DNA of 64,000 bases, taken from Desulfosporosinus shakirovi (GTDB lineage: Bacteria; Bacillota; Desulfitobacteriia; Desulfitobacteriales; Desulfitobacteriaceae). This document shows, one piece after another, positions 18,147-25,931 of this stretch (the stretch's first letter is position 1; every line of letters begins with the position of its first letter). Where the stretch lies: contig NZ_JAJDOO010000001.1 of the NCBI RefSeq assembly GCF_020595055.1, forward strand, positions 124,001 to 188,000. Direction: 5' to 3'. Made by a program: the position numbers and the translations under genes. The notes under the pieces were generated by a model. That model was not told the origin of the DNA and made no database searches. It saw only the letters and a list, made by a program, of their open reading frames with translations.

Positions 18147-19529
18147 CTAAGCTAAATGCAATGGTTTACCGTCAATTCCATGCGCCGCCTCCATAATAGT
18201 TTCCGGCAATGTCGGATGGGCATGGACTGTCCGCGCAATATCCTCGGCTGGAAGTCCTTTTTCTACTGCAATTACTAATTCAGCGATTAAAGTGCTCGCC
18301 TGCGGTCCCATGATACTTGCTCCTATAACCACTCCTTCAGCATTTGCCAGAATTTTTACGATTCCAATACTTTCACCCAGGGCTAAGGCTTTACCATTAG
18401 CGGAAAAAGGAAACTTGCTTACACTGTAATCCTTTCCTGAAGCTTTGAGCTCCTGCTCAGTAAAGCCAACTACAGCAATTTCAGGATGGGTGAAAATCGC
18501 ACTAGGTATAGCTCTGTAACTCATTTCAACTGAATGTCCAGCGATGTGTTCTACTGCAATGATTCCTTCTTCAGAAGCCACATGGGCTAACATGATTCCC
18601 CCGACGACATCACCAATGGCATAAACATTAGGAAGATTCGTTTGCATCTGAGCGTTAACCTTAATAGCTCCTCTGTCTAATTCTAAACCTAAACTATCTG
18701 CATCAATTCCCCTCATACTCGGCTTGCGACCCGTAGATAAAAGGACACGATCGGCAGGAATCTCTCTTACTCCTTTAGCATCTTCAATCTGAACGACCAA
18801 GCTTTCCCCTTCTTGGCGAATCTGCTTTACCGCCGTCTTCGTCAAAATATCCATTCCACCGCGTTTTAACAAAGGAGTTAACCTCTTTGGAATTTCTTCA
18901 TCAATCGTAGGCAACAGACTTGGAAGCATTTCCACTACACTTACTTTCACTCCAAAAGCCTCATAAATTGAAGCAAATTCTAAACCAATAACCCCTCCGC
19001 CAATAATAACCAGGCGCTCGGGCAGATCTATCCTTTCAAGAATCTCATCACTAGTCTCTACCCCCGGGAGATCAGACCCTGGAATGGGGATACGAACAGG
19101 CACAGATCCGGTAGCCAAAATAACATTTTCCGCTTCAAAATGTTCCACACCACTTTCGGTCGTCACTGAAATCCGCCCCGCTTTTTTGAATTCCCCCCAA
19201 CCTTTCACCACACGAATATTCGCGGCTTTCATCAACTTCTCCACACCAGTGACAAGCGAATTGACAACTTGATCTTTTCGCGCGACTACAGCACCGTAAT
19301 CCATCCGTTTTTCACCCACAAATAAGCCAAACTCCTCAGCCCGTCCTATCTCACGCCATAAATCTGCACTCTTCACCAAAGCCTTAGTAGGGATACACCC
19401 ACGGTTCAAACACGTACCACCCAATCGGTCACCCTCAATCAACAGAACCGATAAACCCAATTGGGCGGCTCTTAAAGCACATACATATCCTCCAGGTCCT
19501 CCACCAAGTATACCAACCTGATAATCCAC
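18147..19529 (-). CDS. lpdA: Dihydrolipoyl dehydrogenase
   Basis: FAD flavoprotein of 460 residues that reoxidises dihydrolipoamide with NAD+ (E3 component of 2-oxoacid dehydrogenases or the glycine cleavage system). The FAD site is GILGGGPGGYVCALRAAQLG and the redox-active disulfide is in GGTCLNRGCIPTKAL. The NAD site is IIGGGVIGLEFASIY, and the C-terminal catalytic His-Glu is in HAHPTLPETIMEAAHG. It stands alone with no E1/E2 or gcv genes nearby, so which complex it serves cannot be told. The start is GTG 19529 behind GGAGAGAGG. Confidence 0.93.
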   Translation of the reverse strand: MDYQVGILGGGPGGYVCALRAAQLGLSVLLIEGDRLGGTCLNRGCIPTKALVKSADLWREIGRAEEFGLFVGEKRMDYGAVVARKDQVVNSLVTGVEKLMKAANIRVVKGWGEFKKAGRISVTTESGVEHFEAENVILATGSVPVRIPIPGSDLPGVETSDEILERIDLPERLVIIGGGVIGLEFASIYEAFGVKVSVVEMLPSLLPTIDEEIPKRLTPLLKRGGMDILTKTAVKQIRQEGESLVVQIEDAKGVREIPADRVLLSTGRKPSMRGIDADSLGLELDRGAIKVNAQMQTNLPNVYAIGDVVGGIMLAHVASEEGIIAVEHIAGHSVEMSYRAIPSAIFTHPEIAVVGFTEQELKASGKDYSVSKFPFSANGKALALGESIGIVKILANAEGVVIGASIMGPQASTLIAELVIAVEKGLPAEDIARTVHAHPTLPETIMEAAHGIDGKPLHLA

Positions 19530-19766
19530 ATTACCTCTCTCCTTCCATACAATTCTCCATTATTCTATTCAAGCAATCATTTTACCTGCTTAACTATACG
19601 AATGACACTAAACCTCTAAACAAATATGTCCAGCACAATTCGATCGTATGCATTCATCTCCAAGGGGTCGTGATACCAGGTCACCCTAAGATATCATACC
19701 CGCGGATTAAATAGTCAGTAGTTTGTTTTACAAATGTCAAAAAAGCCTTTTCCGTCATCATTGAAG

Positions 19767-19802
19767 GATCTAAACTCCAAGTCTGCACTCAGAGTTTAGA
19801 TC
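19767..19802. repeat. 11-bp inverted repeat downstream of the LysM gene
   Basis: Perfect arms GATCTAAACTC (19767-19777) and GAGTTTAGATC (19792-19802) form a hairpin 34 nt behind the LysM gene stop. There is no T-tract on the minus strand, so it is a weak terminator candidate or an RNA-stabilising hairpin. Nothing else is seen in the 306-nt gap 19530-19835. Confidence 0.5.
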
Positions 19803-19835
19803 TTATAACATCGCTATTTTTATTAATGCTTGCAA

Positions 19836-20357
19836 TTAACCGTAAAACTCTTCAGTAGATGCTCCAGGTATAAACAGAATTTGCCCTGGATAGATAAGAT
19901 CTGGATTACGAAGATTGTTTGCAAGAATAATAGCTTGCATTGTCGTGCCGTAGCGTTTAGCAATTTTCCAAACGGTGTCCCCTTTTTTCACAACATAAAC
20001 TTCAGGTGAGGGAGCAGGCGTTGGCACAGGACAATGATGTTCATGATGATGTCGTTGTTGCATCACAGGTGAACCACATGGTGAACAAGGCATTGGGCCT
20101 TCAAGATCAAGCGAAACAAAACCAGGATCCCTGTCAACATCTAGATTAACGAACCCTCCAGGCGGATACATACAAGGACCACCATGCATCATACCTCCTT
20201 GCATTCCCGGCATTCCTTGCATACCTGACATACCTTGCATTCCTTCCATTCCTTGCATTCCTTGCATTCCTGACATACCTTGCATACCTTGCATACCTTG
20301 CATACCTTGCATACCCGGTGTAAAAGTCGGATTATAAGCAACGGAACGTAATTCCAT
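19836..20357 (-). CDS. LysM-domain spore coat-like protein with GMQ repeats
   Basis: A 173-residue protein. After MELRSVAYNPTFTP comes a tract of about a dozen GMQ/GMS/GME triplets (residues about 15-55), then proline/cysteine/histidine-rich sequence (CSPCGSP and a QRHHHEHHCP cluster). A C-terminal LysM domain begins VYVVKKGDTVWKIAKRYGTT and ends NPDLIYPGQILFIPG. LysM binds peptidoglycan or chitin-like polymers; SafA-type spore proteins have the same combination of LysM with low-complexity sequence. ATG at 20357 is chosen since GAAGGAGG is 7 nt before it. An upstream TTG would put that site inside the gene. There is no signal peptide, as expected for a coat protein. The role is inferred. Confidence 0.75.
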   Translation of the reverse strand: MELRSVAYNPTFTPGMQGMQGMQGMQGMSGMQGMQGMEGMQGMSGMQGMPGMQGGMMHGGPCMYPPGGFVNLDVDRDPGFVSLDLEGPMPCSPCGSPVMQQRHHHEHHCPVPTPAPSPEVYVVKKGDTVWKIAKRYGTTMQAIILANNLRNPDLIYPGQILFIPGASTEEFYG

Positions 20358-20742
20358 ATCAATTTCCTCCTTCAATATAGCAAGATTAGTTATTCAATCA
20401 TCATAGGATTTAATTCTTGCTCTTAACTAATAACAATATATGGAATAATATGTTATAATGTGTATGTACATTAAGTAAAGCAAATTTATTTTTAGATGCA
20501 TTCGACTTCACCTGAAGCTATGAATCTAGCATGTATCTAAATTCAAACAAACCGATTATTTGTAAAACGACTTGTACTCTAACCCATAGTAACAACCAAT
20601 TAATGATTTAGATTAAATAATCCTGTCCAAAACTTTGCAAAGATTGTTTCTGCTGAGACAAAAAAGAGCCGGTCCTTAATTGACCAGCTTCATTAACTAA
20701 AATTAACGTGAAGTATATTCCCCCACATAAGTAAGGATAATT
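20358..20742. other. Intergenic region with inverted repeat
   Basis: No gene is seen in these 385 nt. A hairpin TTTAGATGCAT/ATGTATCTAAA (about 20492-20540, one G-U pair) lies in the middle, and the terminator of the DUF1858 gene is at its right side. The sequence is AT-rich. A plus-strand extended -10 (TGTTATAAT at 20451) has no gene behind it. Confidence 0.5.
20660..20689 (-). terminator. Terminator of the DUF1858 gene
   Basis: Minus-strand stem AGCTGGTC/GACCGGCT (one T-G pair) with a seven-base loop, followed by CTTTTTTG. It lies 54 nt after the stop. Confidence 0.8.
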
Positions 20743-20940
20743 CTATACAGCAGCAATTGCCTTATTCAGTTTTTCAACTAACTCATCTGGACTTTTTCCA
20801 TGAGTTAAAGCTGCTCCTTCAACACTCTCCATCGCGGAAGACGGACATCCTAAGCAATGCATCCCAAGTTCCAAGAAAACTTGAACTGTTTGAGGATATT
20901 GCTTTAATACTTGGCCCACAGTCATTTCCTTTGTTAGCAT
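20743..20940 (-). CDS. DUF1858 (hybrid-cluster-associated, disulfide-type) domain protein
   Basis: A 65-residue protein with the whole DUF1858 domain: MTVGQVLKQYPQTVQVFLEL, then the redox-type GMHCLGCPSS (CxxC) and a C-terminal helix DELVEKLNKAIAAV. The family is common in anaerobes as single proteins or fused to redox modules; the CxxC suggests thiol or metal chemistry, but no reaction is established. AGGAGG lies 12 nt before the ATG. It forms its own unit with a clear promoter and terminator. Confidence 0.85.
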   Translation of the reverse strand: MLTKEMTVGQVLKQYPQTVQVFLELGMHCLGCPSSAMESVEGAALTHGKSPDELVEKLNKAIAAV

Positions 20941-20985
20941 ATAAAAAATTCCTCCTCTGCATTCCTAAGTAAATTACTCGGTTTT

Positions 20986-21014
20986 ATTATAAAGCAAAAT
21001 TGTCGGATATGCAA
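20986..21014 (-). promoter_or_regulatory. Sigma-A promoter of the DUF1858 gene
   Basis: Minus strand: TTGCAT (21014-21009), 17-nt spacer, perfect TATAAT (20991-20986), about 46 nt before the ATG. Confidence 0.7.
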
Positions 21015-21075
21015 CCCAATCATCCCCGAAGTCCGATGTTAAAATACCTATATGCAACTTCATACAAACTTTTTT

Positions 21076-21374
21076 CTCCTGGCACAGGAGCGGGACCTCG
21101 ACATGGGCAGTACGGCCGATGGAATGAGGGTTGGCACGAGCGCGACGTCTTCACGTAAGCAGAACAGCAAACTTCCGTTTAAACGACCGACCCGAAACGC
21201 AGGGCAATGTTCAGGGTGCGCCATGGACAGCATACACACTGCCGACTCATCTGACACGATAGTCTCCAGTGGAGATTATCGCCGTAGGCGGGTTCCTCAA
21301 AATAATACTATGGCCGAAGGATGAACCCCGCTCCCCAAAGCCAGTCGCTTAAACGGTTGGTTTGCTCTGCGTCG
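21076..21374 (+). ncRNA. Candidate structured RNA of unknown class
   Basis: The GC-rich gap between the DUF1858 promoter and the MetE-like gene has no convincing gene but much long-range pairing. The closing helix joins 159-163, 167-172, 175-182 and 184-187 to 366-370, 360-365, 349-356 and 344-347 (add 21000). This gives 23 base pairs with small bulges, extended by CGAC 143-146/GTCG 371-374. Inside are an 11-bp hairpin 21257-21267/21271-21281 with loop AGT and a stem 21288-21295/21323-21331. GGCAGT 21106-21111 can pair with ACTGCC 21238-21243, and a CTCCTG/CAGGAG hairpin stands at 21076-21090. The 11-bp hairpin contains a G-U pair only when read on the plus strand, which weakly favours that strand. 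No RNase P, tmRNA, SRP, cobalamin or T-box signature was recognised. Confidence 0.5.
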
Positions 21375-21392
21375 TTAGCACCGAGCGCCGTG

Positions 21393-22460
21393 TCACACAA
21401 GCCCTCCCCGAATCCCAGCCAAAAGCCCATAAATGTGCTCTGACAACTCTTTCTGGAGCGTACCCGTCCCACAGCTCGGCGTTATCATACTTTGCTGACG
21501 AAGCAAACTTTCATCAACCCCACGCTTCACAAGTTCTGAAATATTATCTTCCAGCCGAATTATCAAACTTTCAGCAGTCTCTTCCCAGGCGACTGGATTT
21601 GTAGGAACAATACCCCAAGAAAGGACACCCCCGCGCATCAAAAATCTGTTGATAGGCTCAGCTAAAACCATCATGCTCTGCATATAGTCATAAGCATCAA
21701 AATTCACGACTACCACCTTCGAGTCAAAAAGAAGGGTCCAATCCATCCCTGCACAGACATGTGCACCAGGAATCCCCCCTTGGCGGAGAATCCCCTCGAA
21801 AATCGAGTTTAACTCGGCTATCAGGTTCTCTCGATTTAGAGTTACATGAGTTGAAGCACCAAAACCATAAAGCCCCGGGTCATCAACTGTCATAATCACA
21901 GGCAGACCAAACTTTCGGAGTCGTTTCGTTTGCCACTCAGCATGCAAAGTAAGGGTCTTAACCAAAATATCTCGCAGACTCTCATCATAATAACTTGATC
22001 GTCTATTTTTATCCGTGATTTGCATTCCCAGCGTCAGAGGCCCGCTGAGTTGCCCTTTAAGTATTACAGCTTCTCGTGTCCCTGAACGTTCTAGATTGCG
22101 ATAGAAAGCTTCGAATCCTTCTCCCCCCTGCGAACTGAAGCCAAAGCGATTCAAGGCTTGTTCATCTCCCTCAATGCCCTGTAAATAAAGCGAATAAAAT
22201 TCAGTCATGCGCTCTAGCCAATCTGTCTCCTCAATCTGAAACTTCGGATTCGTGACATCGCCAATAACTCCGGTTTCAATCAAGGCATTGAGGTACTGTC
22301 CAATAAAAGAACTCTCAGCCCCCAGGTTAGGAAGCTGAGGCCAATGCGGCGCAAAAGGAACACTATTCCATATTAGATCTAAAGCCTCTTCACTGTTAGT
22401 TTGAGGAACACTTCCTACGCCCGTTGCTAAAAAATTAGGTGTAAATCCTTGATTCTTCAT
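21393..22460 (-). CDS. Core MetE-like methyltransferase (UROD/MetE superfamily)
   Basis: A 355-residue protein resembling only the C-terminal catalytic barrel of cobalamin-independent methionine synthase. It opens with TGVGSVPQTNSEEALDLIW and PHWPQLPNLGAESSFIGQYL. Zinc ligands are proposed at HVC (His234, Cys236) and in TPSCGTGTL (Cys330). The N-terminal folate-binding half of MetE is absent, so a methyl donor such as a methylated corrinoid protein is more likely than methyl-folate. The substrate is unknown. ATG at 22460 has AGGTAGG nine bases upstream. The gene stands alone; its stop borders the structured-RNA candidate. Confidence 0.7.
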   Translation of the reverse strand: MKNQGFTPNFLATGVGSVPQTNSEEALDLIWNSVPFAPHWPQLPNLGAESSFIGQYLNALIETGVIGDVTNPKFQIEETDWLERMTEFYSLYLQGIEGDEQALNRFGFSSQGGEGFEAFYRNLERSGTREAVILKGQLSGPLTLGMQITDKNRRSSYYDESLRDILVKTLTLHAEWQTKRLRKFGLPVIMTVDDPGLYGFGASTHVTLNRENLIAELNSIFEGILRQGGIPGAHVCAGMDWTLLFDSKVVVVNFDAYDYMQSMMVLAEPINRFLMRGGVLSWGIVPTNPVAWEETAESLIIRLEDNISELVKRGVDESLLRQQSMITPSCGTGTLQKELSEHIYGLLAGIRGGLV

Positions 22461-22631
22461 ATAATTCAACCTACCTATCTAAATAAATTGACTCTGCTGC
22501 TCCCATTATAGTACGAGACACAAAGTTAACTTGTTCATTTTAAGCTTTGATCGAGATTCAGTGCCTGATGTCTTAGAAGCCCCCCTCCACAAAGAAGCGG
22601 GAGGCAAAGATTAGTATAGGTATAGATTATT

Positions 22632-24797
22632 TTACCATAACGCCTGTAATTGTTGGATTATTGATTCCGTCAGGGGTCTTAACATATTCCAAAGAAAGAA
22701 CCAATCTGCAACGTAAAAGAGAGCACACACGAATAAGGAAGCAGCAATAATTCCCGGCACCCATAAGAACGGCCGATAATGCCCTCCAATCCGGTGGATA
22801 TCATGAATACGAATCGGCATAAATAGACAGACAAGAAGGATGTATCCAAGAATCGGTACATAATATGGAATCCCCCAAGGCATCAAAGCCCACCCAACTG
22901 CGATAAATACGGACCAACGGTAACGCCTTTCCAACCAATAAATAAGACCAACTTCATGTGGGGTATTCGGTAAATGAGGGATAACTACTCCAATCTGGAG
23001 CAGTCGAATGAAAATAATTAACTCCGCAAACATCACCCATATCAGCCAAGGGGATTGTGCTTGCAACAATTGAATTCCGGGCCACAAATGCGAAATCCAA
23101 GGATTAACGTGAATCGGAATCCGAAATAGTCCTGAAGTTAATAGCCCTGCCACCATACATACACGGGCAATCACAAACAATCCATTCCATAGCCATGCAT
23201 TGCGCAAACGGCGTTTAGGCTTTTTGTCTCCTATCTCCTTGTAGCGCCAAGTTACCGACCGAATATTCATCCAGGCTAGAAAAACCATTAGAATAGCCCA
23301 AGTTCCGGCGAGAATTTGTTCCTTAGCCCAACCGACACCTGCGCTAGAAGGAGTTCCAACATTTACTTCTCCCCATACTCCTTTAATCATAGGACCTTCA
23401 ATAAAAATCGATTGTTCCTCTGACAGTCCTGTGCGAAGGTTAGGGATTAGTTTTAGCGCAAAGGCCAAATTGGGTTGAACTTCTTTTTCGGCTTGTTGAA
23501 AATATGCTTGGGCCAATTCGCCAGAATCTAAACCTTTCCCTACCGTCCAGGCCCAAAGAGATGGATGAAACGTTTTCTCTTTGATTACTTCCCCAAAAAC
23601 ATCCGGCTGTGGAAGTCTCTTAGACGGGACCAACTCGACAGGCAATTCGGCCCAAACCCCTATCCCTACGCGATCCGCAGTTTTCAACCAAATCTCGTCT
23701 GGAAGTTGCCCAATAAAATAGATAAGGTTTTTTCCTTTTTGCCGTTCCGATATTAACCACGACTCCAACTCCCCGGAGTTACGAAGACGATATTCCTCTT
23801 GAGGAGTCAACGCCTCTCCTGAGATCAGGATAGTTTGATTATTCAATATCCAATTTCCAGATTCAAGAGAAACCGTACGGAGACCCAAGGGCAATGACAA
23901 ATCGTCAAGGTCTCCTTTATTGTTCGTGACCGTTAGATGAAGTTGATAGAGAAAAGGATCTTCCATCGTCCAACGCCGGGCATCCGGCAATGTGAAGGTT
24001 AATGTCACAGGTTGGCGATCAGCGCTTTCCTGGGGATCTACTATTAGCGTCTGCTCAGCTAAACCTGCAGAACCATCTGAGATCACACCGTAAACCGTCC
24101 AAGGTCCTTCCTGAGCAAACCCTCGATGCAACAAATCCGTAGATACAGTTATTTGTGCGGCATTCTCTAACCAGTTAACGCTTACTTGCGGGGGAGCTAT
24201 TGTCGTTTCTACTACCGCATCTAAACGAATATCGCCCTTAATATGCCCAGATTTTGGCCAGGAGGAACCAAATAACGTAGCGCGCTGTTCGGCACTTCCC
24301 GTGAGCTCTACTAAGAGAATATTATCTTCTCCATAACGAAATGCCTTAGGGAAGATCTCTAATTCGTTCGCGCCTCCACTTCCTTCGAATTCTCCAATTT
24401 TCTGACTGCTAGAGATTCCATTTAAGTAAACATTCGCATGCCCCTGTACTCCATTAAAAGTAAGCAACATTATCCGCGAACTCCACTCCCCCGGGATTTG
24501 AAGCCGTTTAGTTACGACCGAAAATCTCGCACTTGAGGGAAGGTCCAGAGAGCTTCCTTTAGTTAAAAGGGATTGATTAGTTATTCCTTGGGAACGTTCG
24601 GATTCCGTTGTCCAGGCCTGACGCAATGACGAAAACCGACTCCAATTCCCATTTAAATTCTGAGTAAAACGTTCAGAACTTATACCGCTTTGCTCAGCAT
24701 AAAGAGACTCTCCTGTAAAACCTTGCCAGCTCCACCACAAAGTTCCTAATGTTAGTAACCATAAGACAATAAAAAACATGAAGCGACGATTAAACAT
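22632..24797 (-). CDS. Membrane protein with degenerate glycoside hydrolase family 2-like ectodomain
   Basis: A 721-residue protein with an N-terminal membrane segment (residues 7-25). The outer part of about 460 residues resembles a GH2 sugar-binding sandwich (TFNGVQGHANVYLNG), immunoglobulin-like strands and a barrel beginning WILNNQTILISGEAL. The C-terminal 230 residues hold about six membrane segments. The acid/base motif of GH2 (HPS...W.xGNE) reads FHPSLWAWTVGKG (410-422): the catalytic Asn-Glu is replaced by Lys-Gly, so hydrolase activity is doubtful. It may bind wall or capsule glycans. ATG follows AAGGGG. A GC-rich inverted repeat (GCCTCCCGC/GGAGGGGGGC, 22580-22607) lies downstream. 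The family relation is inferred from motifs. Confidence 0.6.
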   Translation of the reverse strand: MFNRRFMFFIVLWLLTLGTLWWSWQGFTGESLYAEQSGISSERFTQNLNGNWSRFSSLRQAWTTESERSQGITNQSLLTKGSSLDLPSSARFSVVTKRLQIPGEWSSRIMLLTFNGVQGHANVYLNGISSSQKIGEFEGSGGANELEIFPKAFRYGEDNILLVELTGSAEQRATLFGSSWPKSGHIKGDIRLDAVVETTIAPPQVSVNWLENAAQITVSTDLLHRGFAQEGPWTVYGVISDGSAGLAEQTLIVDPQESADRQPVTLTFTLPDARRWTMEDPFLYQLHLTVTNNKGDLDDLSLPLGLRTVSLESGNWILNNQTILISGEALTPQEEYRLRNSGELESWLISERQKGKNLIYFIGQLPDEIWLKTADRVGIGVWAELPVELVPSKRLPQPDVFGEVIKEKTFHPSLWAWTVGKGLDSGELAQAYFQQAEKEVQPNLAFALKLIPNLRTGLSEEQSIFIEGPMIKGVWGEVNVGTPSSAGVGWAKEQILAGTWAILMVFLAWMNIRSVTWRYKEIGDKKPKRRLRNAWLWNGLFVIARVCMVAGLLTSGLFRIPIHVNPWISHLWPGIQLLQAQSPWLIWVMFAELIIFIRLLQIGVVIPHLPNTPHEVGLIYWLERRYRWSVFIAVGWALMPWGIPYYVPILGYILLVCLFMPIRIHDIHRIGGHYRPFLWVPGIIAASLFVCALFYVADWFFLWNMLRPLTESIIQQLQALW

Positions 24798-24883
24798 AAA
24801 ACGGCCCCTTCTAACATTTGTTCAATTAATAACGTTGATAAATAAGATATTCGTGAAAGATTACTAAAACCCTTGCAAACAAT

Positions 24884-24943
24884 AAAAAAACTCATTTGGT
24901 TAACCAGCCCTCACGAAGGACCACGTTTACCAAACGAGTTTTT
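24884..24943. terminator. Terminator behind perR
   Basis: Arms ACTCATTTGGT and ACCAAACGAGT (one mismatch) with A-tracts and T-tracts on both outer sides. It therefore works for perR on the minus strand (TTTTTTT tail) and could work in the other direction too. Confidence 0.75.
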
Positions 24944-24957
24944 GCATAGTCTGCACC

Positions 24958-25386
24958 TTAATTAAGTTGCTCATCCTTGCGGCAGTCCGGACAAACCCCA
25001 TAAAACTCCATACGATGTCCCAAAATAAGAAAACCGGATTTCTCCATAACTTCTTTTTCCATATTGATTAGAGGTCCATGAAAATCTGCTACCTTACCAC
25101 ACTTTGAACAAACGATATGATAATGGTTATTGGGGTTGCCATCAAAACGACTGGCCATATCTCCATAAGACAACTCCAAAAGATGTCCATGTTCTTTTAG
25201 CATGTTTAGCGTATTATAAATCGTCCCCAAGCTAACCCCTGGAAATTTTGCCTTTACGTGATGATAAATTTCATCAGCCGTGGGATGGGAATGAGTTTCA
25301 AGCAAAAATTCTAAAATTGCTTGTCTCTGCGGTGTAAAACGGACACCTTTATCTTTTAACTGTTTGAGAATTCCAATTGCGTTCAT
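24958..25386 (-). CDS. perR: Fur-family peroxide regulator PerR
   Basis: Metal-dependent repressor of 142 residues. The winged-helix domain contains RFTPQRQAILEFLLETHSHPTADEIY (split here as RFTPQRQAILEF and HSHPTADEIY) and LGTIYNTLNMLKEHG. The dimerisation domain has the structural zinc cysteines CSKC and CPDC. The sensing residues of PerR are present: RFDGNPNNHYH and the aspartate in KVADFHG, matching B. subtilis PerR better than Fur or Zur. It would repress peroxide-defence genes until metal-catalysed histidine oxidation. It has its own strong promoter with an inverted repeat over it, so autoregulation is likely. Confidence 0.88.
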   Translation of the reverse strand: MNAIGILKQLKDKGVRFTPQRQAILEFLLETHSHPTADEIYHHVKAKFPGVSLGTIYNTLNMLKEHGHLLELSYGDMASRFDGNPNNHYHIVCSKCGKVADFHGPLINMEKEVMEKSGFLILGHRMEFYGVCPDCRKDEQLN

Positions 25387-25411
25387 GTCCGTATCCTCTC
25401 CCTTAGGTATT

Positions 25412-25460
25412 TTAAAATCACTTTTAATTAGATTTTAAGTCAATATAATAAATTTGTCAA
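25412..25460 (-). promoter_or_regulatory. perR promoter with overlapping inverted-repeat operator
   Basis: Minus strand: TTGACA (25460-25455), 17-nt spacer, TAAAAT (25437-25432). A perfect inverted repeat TTAAAATC...GATTTTAA (25438-25412, 11-nt centre) starts in the -10 box. This fits an operator for PerR itself, though it is not the canonical 7-1-7 Per box. Confidence 0.7.
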
Positions 25461-25586
25461 CCAAAGAATTGCTGTTTAGAGAAGTTCTTAATAGTTTTTC
25501 TTAATTAGTAGCTTTTTCAGGCTAGGTTTTCAAATAATCCGACGATAAGCTTACACATTCCAACGACCAAAAGGGCAGTAATTGAA

Positions 25587-25614
25587 AAAAAGGAGAGTAA
25601 TAACTCTCCTTTTT
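25587..25614. terminator. Terminator behind the ferredoxin gene
   Basis: Stem GGAGAGT/ACTCTCC with loop AATA, framed by AAAAA and TTTTT, so symmetrical. It lies 35 nt downstream of the ferredoxin stop. Confidence 0.85.
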
Positions 25615-25648
25615 CTGGATACCGCTCAAAATAAGATTCAGGTAAATA

Positions 25649-25819
25649 TTAAGCAGGATTTGGTGCTTCAACTGGACAGACAGTAGCACATGAACCGCAG
25701 TCGATACAAAGCTCTGCATCAATAACGTATTGACCGTCACCTTCACTGATTGCAGATACTGTACATTCCCCTTCGCACGCACCACAACTAATGCATTCTG
25801 AGTTAATAACGTATGCCAT
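25649..25819 (-). CDS. 2[4Fe-4S] ferredoxin
   Basis: Small electron carrier of 56 residues with two classic cluster motifs: CISCGACEGEC (then the fourth ligand of the other cluster) and CIDCGSCATVCPVEAP. This is the clostridial-type ferredoxin that passes low-potential electrons between oxidoreductases. The start ATG 25819 gives MAYVINSEC, the usual beginning. The gene is overlain by a longer reading frame on the same strand (25522-25824) that has no such features and is not real. It stands as a single gene between perR and a zinc-ribbon gene. Confidence 0.95.
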   Translation of the reverse strand: MAYVINSECISCGACEGECTVSAISEGDGQYVIDAELCIDCGSCATVCPVEAPNPA

Positions 25820-25931
25820 TGCAAAACATCCCCTCTTCTCCGAACTTCAAAATCAATATACCAAAGCTGCGGAAAAAAGGCAAGCTAAAAAATTATTAGC
25901 ATCTTCCATTACACAACAAATTATTCTTGGG

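Noticed and set aside
20180..20330. CRISPR-like short repeats
   Set aside because: The repeats are triplets of codons within a LysM gene, with no spacers of even length and no cas genes.
20451..20459. Plus-strand extended -10 promoter TGTTATAAT
   Set aside because: No gene or hairpin-ended transcript follows within 500 nt on that strand; probably chance in AT-rich sequence.
21235..21300. Cobalamin riboswitch in the GC-rich gap
   Set aside because: The B12 box and the GCCACTG core are not present, and no gene follows on the fitting strand.
21052..21324. 90-codon plus-strand and 65-codon minus-strand frames within the GC-rich gap
   Set aside because: Neither has a ribosome site or family features; the pairing pattern of the DNA explains the region better as RNA.
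25522..25824. 100-codon minus-strand frame over the ferredoxin
   Set aside because: The overlapping 56-residue frame has both ferredoxin cluster motifs; the longer frame also runs through the terminator hairpin.
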